From assembly GCA_964580585.1 (NCBI GenBank), contig CAZOKZ010000038.1:1-44973 (forward strand): DNA of 44,973 nt, written 5' to 3'. Positions 40,496 through 44,973 of this stretch are shown here, piece by piece. The notes below the pieces were generated by a model. It did no database searches. It had not been told where the DNA came from and saw only the letters and a program-made list of their open reading frames with translations. Origin of the DNA: CAZOKZ01 sp964580585 (lineage in GTDB: Bacteria > Sumerlaeota > Sumerlaeia > SLMS01 > JAHLLQ01). Made by a program: the position numbers and the translations under genes. Every line of letters starts with the position of its first letter. Position 1 is the first letter of the stretch.

Positions 40496-42796
40496 TTAGT
40501 CTTTTGAGTACACGAGCATCGTGTATTTACCGATGCTGACGTTGGCGTTGTAGCCCATGCCGTCTTTGGCGCCCGAGTAGGCCGTTGTGTCGTACGAAGC
40601 GTAGTTGTCAAACGGACCATAGCGGTCGGCGTCGCTGTTGAAGCGCAGTTTCCAGGTGCCGCCCGACGGGAAACCGATGTTGTAGGTCGGGAAGGCCTTG
40701 TTCGAGAAGTTGCAGATCACGATCGTGTCGTCTCCGTTACCGCCATAGTACCAACGACGGAAGGCGATGACCTTGGCGCTGTTGTTGATGTGGTGAACGT
40801 TGACGTTGTTGCCTTGGAGGCCACGGGTTTTGCCTGCCAAGTTTCGGCGCAGGCGAATCATATCGCGATACATCTCGTGAATACCGGCATGCGTGGTTAG
40901 TTTGTTCCAATCAACCGGGTCGGTGTCTTGGAAGTAGCGGTCTTCGAGGATTTCCTGGCCTTGGAAGATCATCGGAATGCCCGGCGAGGTAAAGACAAGG
41001 CCCGCGCCAAGGGTTGAGCGTTTTTGCGAGTACCAACTGGTGGCGTTGCCCGGCCAGATTTCTTCCGGAACGCGCGCTTTGCCGTTGGCGACTTCGTCGT
41101 GGCTTTCGGTGTAGATCACGCGTTGCGATTGTTCGCCGTTGTACTTGTGGGTGATAGCGTCGCGCACCGAGTACATATTGCGGCTTGAATCGGGTCCAAC
41201 GATGACGGCTTCGCGAATTGGGTGAACAAAGGCCGCGTCCCATTGTGAGTCGAAGCCTGCGCCGCCCGAGCTGGTTGATCGGGTGATGGCGTCGTTGTTT
41301 TGAAGGTCTTCGGCGATCATGATTTTGTGCGACAGACCGTTGACTTCGTTGTTTACCCAGCCCAACAGGCTCCAGCCGTCGGCGTTGACGTTGATGTTCG
41401 TTGTCGAATCCCAACGCAGTCCATCGGCGTTATATTCTTCCAGCCAATACATCGCGTTGTCGCGGATGAAGCTGCGAACTTCGCCGCGTCCATAATCCGG
41501 GCGCGTGTCGCCCCATGGAGTGCTCTTGTAGCCGTTGCTGTAAAAGTAAATGCCGCCATTGCCGTAAGACGGGCCGTCAAAGTTCCAGAGGTCGAGATCG
41601 CTCGGGCCATAGTGATTGTGCACCACGTCGATAATGACACCGATGCCGCGCAGGTGAGCTTCATTGATAAAGTTCTTCATGTCTTGCGGCGAACCGTAGG
41701 CGCTTTCCGGTGCGTAAAGGTGAGCCGGGTTGTAGCCCCAGGAATAATCGCCCGCAAATTCAGCGATCGGCAGAACTTCGATCATGTTGATGCCAAGGTC
41801 GGCCAGGTAATCGAGGCGCTGAGTGGCGCTGTTCCAGGTTCCCACCGGCGAGGCAGAAGACGGATCGTTGAATGTGCCGACATGCATTTCGTAAATGACT
41901 TGCTCGTTGAAAGACTCTGAGGTGAAGGGCGCCCAGCTAAATGCCAGGTCAGCAATAATGCCGTCGCCGACAGAGTTGGTGACTTGAGGCGCGCGCGGGT
42001 CGATTCGCGAGAGTTTATTGCCATCGGGGTCGGTGATGACGTATTGGTAACGGTCTCCAATCAACGCGCCATCGATGTCAGCAGACCACTTGCCGTTGCT
42101 GCCTTCGGAAGCGAGTGGGTTGGCAGTGCTGCTCCAGCCGTTGAATTCGCCTTTTACCGAAACGGCGGTTGCGTTTGGCGCCCATACGCGGAAACCCGTA
42201 CCGCTTGAGTAGGGCATCGGCCCTATACCCGATTGCGAAGAAGGAACGACAGGCGTGGGAGTCGGTGTTGGTGTAGGTGTCGGAGTTGGCGTGGGAGTAG
42301 GCGTTGGTGTTGGTGTCGGAGTGGGGGTGGGTGTCGGTGTGGGAGTCGGCGTCGGCGTGGGGGTCGGGGTCGGAGTAGGCGTTGCGGTCGTGAAGCTGTA
42401 GTCGTTGCCGCCGTTGTTGTCCCAACCATTGTTCCCCCAATTATCGTACAGGTGGAAATAATATTTGATGGTGGTTCCATCGGGATAGGGTGCGCTGGGC
42501 GTGTACGTCCACCTTGAGTTTCCGCTGACGTTGCCCGAGTAAGTCATGGCTTTTTCAGAGTAACCAGCGGTGCCGACTTTGATGCCGACACTGGCGTGCA
42601 GGCCATAGTAGTCCTGGTTGGCGAGGATGGTGAAAGTCCCTGGATTTTGGCTGTCCGTGTGGCGAACATAACTGCCATAAACACCGATCCAGGATGGAAA
42701 GGCCGAGACGAGTTGGGTGGCTGCGACAAAGACACCTGCCGCGACAAAGGCCAACGTGCGCCTTCCGAGAAATGGTTTACTGCGAAGTTGATTCAT
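40496..42796 (-). CDS. secreted GH13 alpha-glucan enzyme with CBM48-like domain
   Basis: The 766-residue protein has a signal peptide ending LVSA (about 33), a beta-sandwich domain (about 34-140), a Thr-Pro linker of 22 dipeptides, a CBM48-like domain (about 190-290, GTGFRVWAPNATAVSVKGEF) and a GH13 barrel (about 300-680). Catalytic regions are DVVHNHYGPSDL (I), GLRWDSTTN with the nucleophile Asp (II), IMIAEDLQ with the acid Glu (III) and YTESHDEVANG (IV). A C-terminal beta domain follows. The CBM48 and motifs resemble branching enzymes, so activity could be branching or alpha-amylase. An AGAGGA site precedes the ATG. A near-identical paralogue lies upstream. Confidence 0.9.
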   Translation of the reverse strand: MNQLRSKPFLGRRTLAFVAAGVFVAATQLVSAFPSWIGVYGSYVRHTDSQNPGTFTILANQDYYGLHASVGIKVGTAGYSEKAMTYSGNVSGNSRWTYTPSAPYPDGTTIKYYFHLYDNWGNNGWDNNGGNDYSFTTATPTPTPTPTPTPTPTPTPTPTPTPTPTPTPTPTPTPTPTPTPTPVVPSSQSGIGPMPYSSGTGFRVWAPNATAVSVKGEFNGWSSTANPLASEGSNGKWSADIDGALIGDRYQYVITDPDGNKLSRIDPRAPQVTNSVGDGIIADLAFSWAPFTSESFNEQVIYEMHVGTFNDPSSASPVGTWNSATQRLDYLADLGINMIEVLPIAEFAGDYSWGYNPAHLYAPESAYGSPQDMKNFINEAHLRGIGVIIDVVHNHYGPSDLDLWNFDGPSYGNGGIYFYSNGYKSTPWGDTRPDYGRGEVRSFIRDNAMYWLEEYNADGLRWDSTTNINVNADGWSLLGWVNNEVNGLSHKIMIAEDLQNNDAITRSTSSGGAGFDSQWDAAFVHPIREAVIVGPDSSRNMYSVRDAITHKYNGEQSQRVIYTESHDEVANGKARVPEEIWPGNATSWYSQKRSTLGAGLVFTSPGIPMIFQGQEILEDRYFQDTDPVDWNKLTTHAGIHEMYRDMIRLRRNLAGKTRGLQGNNVNVHHINNSAKVIAFRRWYYGGNGDDTIVICNFSNKAFPTYNIGFPSGGTWKLRFNSDADRYGPFDNYASYDTTAYSGAKDGMGYNANVSIGKYTMLVYSKD
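42252..42383 (-). repeat. 22 degenerate hexamers encoding a Thr-Pro linker
   Basis: Twenty-two in-frame GGN-GTN hexamers on the + strand encode (Thr-Pro)22 on the - strand. Third positions vary, so selection acts on the protein rather than the DNA repeat. The linker separates the N-terminal sandwich from the CBM48 and catalytic domains. Confidence 0.93.
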
Positions 42797-42878
42797 AACG
42801 AATTTCCTCTGGCTATATAAGGCATTGTTCGAGATTTTGACGAGATGTAAAAAAATGACGTGAAAATCTCAATAAGCG

Positions 42879-42907
42879 AGGATAACCAACTGGATGAATC
42901 CAATCAA
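42879..42907 (-). promoter_or_regulatory. possible promoter of the first GH13 gene
   Basis: On the - strand TTGATT (complement of 42902-42907) is followed after 17 bases by TATCCT (complement of 42879-42884), about 83 bases before the ATG. Each box matches sigma-70 consensus at four of six positions. Confidence 0.35.
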
Positions 42908-43328
42908 TTACGTTTATTTGCATAATTCTAACGGTATTTCGTTTGGTCGCCGCTGGCGGCGAAGTCGGCGTTTGCGAGGGTGATTTTATTACCAAGAAAG
43001 TTTGGAAAATAATTCAAATAATAACTGCTTGAAACACTGAAAATAATGAAGTTCAGTGATTACCATTTGATGAGATATTTTCGAATCGAGTGAGGCGTGC
43101 GAGGAAAAAATAATTAGAACGGGAAATCGTAAGTGTGTAGGCTGTTTTGGAGGAGAATATTAAATTCGACCGGCTTCTGAGCGGGGAATTTTAATAATAA
43201 TAGAGAAAATGTTTTATTGTTGATAACATAACGAGTTTGTTATTTGTCAATCGTTCTACTATATTAACAACTGCGATTCGCATCGATGCTAAATTCTTGG
43301 TTAACATACATTGTGAACTAGGATGTCT

Positions 43329-43370
43329 AAAAAATGAACCGGCGGCAGTCTTTGTGACTGCCGCCGGTTC
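43329..43370 (-). terminator. intrinsic terminator of the second GH13 gene
   Basis: A 15-bp perfect stem (43336-43350 with 43356-43370) with a five-base loop is followed on the - strand by TTTTTT (complement of 43329-43334). It lies 20 bases after the stop at 43391. Confidence 0.95.
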
Positions 43371-43390
43371 GCTCCGTTCGAACACAAGGA

Positions 43391-44973
43391 TTAGTCTTGT
43401 GAGTAGATCAGTGTCGTGTACTTGCCGATGCTGACGTTTGCGTTGTACGGCATGCCGTCCTTCGTGCCCGAGTAAGCCGTCACGTCGTAGGCAGGATGGT
43501 TGTCAAACGGTCCGTAGGCGTTCCAGTCGCTGTTGAAGCGCAGTTTCCAGGTGCCGCCCGCCGGGAAGCCGACGTTGTAGTTGCTCCAGGCTTGTTCTTT
43601 GAAGTTGGCGATGACGATGGTGCTGTCGCCCGCGCCACCATTGTACCAGCGGTGGAAAGCCACAACCTTGGCGCCGTTGTTGACGTGGTGAACCTGGACG
43701 TTGTTGCCCGTCAGACCTTTGGTGTTGCCGTACCAGTTACGACGCAGGCGGATCATGTCGCGATACATGGCGTGAATGCCGGCATGCGTGGTCAGTTTGC
43801 TCCAATCGAGCGGATCCGTGTCGCGGAACCATTCGTCTTCGAGCAGTTCCTGGCCTTGGAAGATCATCGGGATACCAGGCGAGGTCATGACAAGGCTGGC
43901 GCCGAGGGTTGAGCGTTTCTGTGAATACCAGCTCGCCGCGTTTCCAGGCCAGATGTCTTCCGGCACACGCGCTTTACCGTTGGCAACTTCATCGTGGCTT
44001 TCGGTGTAGATCACGCGCTGGGTGTGTTCGCCGTTGTAGTAGTGCGTGATGGCGTCGCGCACCGAGTACATGTTACGGTCATAGTCGCTGCCGGTGATGA
44101 TGGCGTCGCGGATCGGGTGAACGAATCCGGCGTCCCACTGCGAGTCGAAGCCCGCGCCGCCCGAACCGGTCGATTTGGTCAGGTAGTCGTTGTTTTGCAG
44201 GTCTTCGGCGATCATGATCTTCCACGAGGCAGCGTTGTTGACCTCGTTATTGCACCACTGAAGCAGGCTCCAGCCGTCGCCGTTCACGTTGATATTCGTC
44301 GTCGAATCCCAACGCAGGCCGTCGCAGTTATATTCGTCGAGCCAGAACATGGCGTTGTCGCGAACGAAGCTGCGGACTTCACCGCGTCCGTAATCCGGAC
44401 GCGTGTCGCCCCACGGGGTGCTCTTGTAGCCGTTGGTGTAGAAATAGATGCCACCGTTGGTGCCAGCACTCGCACCGTCGAAGTCCCAAATGGCCAGATC
44501 GCTCGGTCCGTAGTGGTTGTGGACCACGTCAACGATGACGCCGATACCGCGCTGGTGGGCTTCATCGACAAAGCTCTTCATGTCTTGAGGCGAGCCATAG
44601 GCGCTTTCCGGCGCGTAAAGGTGAGCCGGGTTGTAGCCCCAGGAATAATCGCCTGCGAATTCAGCGATCGGCAGAACTTCGATCATGTTGATGCCGAGGT
44701 CGGCGAGATAGTCAAGGCGCTGCGTTGCGCTTGCCCATGTACCAGGAGGATCGGCGGACGAAGGATCGTTGAACGTTCCGACGTGCATTTCGTAAATGAC
44801 TTGTTCGTTGAACGCCGGGGTCGAGAATGACGACCAGCTGAAGCCAAGGTCAGCGATGATGCTGTCGCCAACCGAGTTCGAAACCTGGGTCGAACGAGGA
44901 TCGATCTTCCACAGCACCGTGCTGTCCGGAGCGGTGATGACGTACTTGTAGGAATCGCCGATCAATGCGCCGT
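43391..44973 (-). CDS. GH13 alpha-glucan enzyme, paralogue of the neighbour (5' end outside window)
   Basis: The visible C-terminal ~527 residues start inside the CBM48-like domain (GALIGDSYKYVITAP) and cover the whole GH13 barrel and C-terminal beta domain. Catalytic regions match the neighbour: DVVHNHYGPSDL, GLRWDSTTN, IMIAEDLQ and YTESHDEVANG, with long identical stretches such as AEFAGDYSWGYNPAHLYA. The frame runs open off the right edge, so the signal peptide and any linker cannot be judged. The two genes are in tandem on the same strand, each with its own terminator, pointing to a duplication. Confidence 0.92.
   Translation of the reverse strand, partial: GALIGDSYKYVITAPDSTVLWKIDPRSTQVSNSVGDSIIADLGFSWSSFSTPAFNEQVIYEMHVGTFNDPSSADPPGTWASATQRLDYLADLGINMIEVLPIAEFAGDYSWGYNPAHLYAPESAYGSPQDMKSFVDEAHQRGIGVIVDVVHNHYGPSDLAIWDFDGASAGTNGGIYFYTNGYKSTPWGDTRPDYGRGEVRSFVRDNAMFWLDEYNCDGLRWDSTTNINVNGDGWSLLQWCNNEVNNAASWKIMIAEDLQNNDYLTKSTGSGGAGFDSQWDAGFVHPIRDAIITGSDYDRNMYSVRDAITHYYNGEHTQRVIYTESHDEVANGKARVPEDIWPGNAASWYSQKRSTLGASLVMTSPGIPMIFQGQELLEDEWFRDTDPLDWSKLTTHAGIHAMYRDMIRLRRNWYGNTKGLTGNNVQVHHVNNGAKVVAFHRWYNGGAGDSTIVIANFKEQAWSNYNVGFPAGGTWKLRFNSDWNAYGPFDNHPAYDVTAYSGTKDGMPYNANVSIGKYTTLIYSQD

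Larger units (their letters stand above)
42797..43390. other. AT-rich intergenic region between the two GH13 genes
   Basis: This 594-base gap is much richer in A and T than the genes, mainly at 43010-43330. It holds the terminator of the upstream paralogue and a possible promoter for the downstream one. No gene with a ribosome-binding site is seen. Confidence 0.65.

Noticed and set aside
42945..42968. GTCGCCGCTGGCGGCGA palindrome between the GH13 genes
   Set aside because: A single short hairpin far from either gene's stop and without a T run; no role can be supported.
1..44973. tRNA genes, insertion sequences, CRISPR arrays and prophage genes
   Set aside because: No cloverleaf-like sequences, transposases, integrases, repeat-spacer arrays or phage structural genes were recognised by reading both strands.

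Overview
The window (44,973 bases, moderately GC-rich) comes from a diderm bacterium. Envelope evidence includes an ADP-heptose synthesis fusion enzyme, a family 9 (heptosyltransferase-type) glycosyltransferase, a Kdo/WaaP-like kinase beside a WecG/TagA glycosyltransferase, several lipoproteins and secreted glycosidases. It also carries an mcsA-mcsB-clpC operon, which is best known from Firmicutes. That mixture, and the many unrecognised envelope proteins, fits an uncultivated or poorly sampled diderm phylum (for example Sumerlaeota, Hydrogenedentota, Omnitrophota or a PVC relative). I cannot fix the taxon without a search.

Layout. Bases 1-51 are the 3' end of a 5S rRNA on the + strand, so an rRNA operon lies to the left. 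From 95 to 9944 every gene is on the - strand: a GmhB-HldE fusion, pyruvate kinase, a MobA-like nucleotidyltransferase, a coiled-coil protein, a lipoprotein, hpt, rsmE, glgA, a double-receiver response regulator and comF. From 10215 to 23573 every gene is on the + strand: an acidic TPR protein, a BFD-like [2Fe-2S] protein, a six-gene block of unrecognised envelope proteins (11561-18777), glmU-prs-rplY, then rmuC. From 23583 to 33944 the genes are on the - strand again: mcsA-mcsB-clpC, family 9 and GT-C type glycosyltransferases, treS and an MscS channel. A short + pair (kinase and WecG-like, 34265-35764) follows. The remainder is - strand: a 99-residue orphan, a VIT-VWA protein, an orphan membrane protein and two tandem, highly similar GH13 enzymes, the second running off the right edge.

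How genes work together. glmU (UDP-GlcNAc), prs (PRPP) and rplY keep an order known from Firmicutes. PRPP feeds Hpt for purine salvage. glgA, treS and the GH13 pair handle alpha-glucans; treS lies just upstream of mscS, which suggests linked osmotic control. McsA, McsB and ClpC form the arginine-phosphorylation protein quality-control system.

The best candidate for an undescribed system is 11561-18777. It encodes a single-pass membrane protein with a Pro/Ser-rich stalk, a secreted Gly-rich protein, a tail-anchored protein, a 1060-residue lipoprotein built from about ten ~71-residue helical repeats, a 41-residue membrane peptide and a small acidic protein, all in one direction and ending at a strong terminator. 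Its function is unknown.
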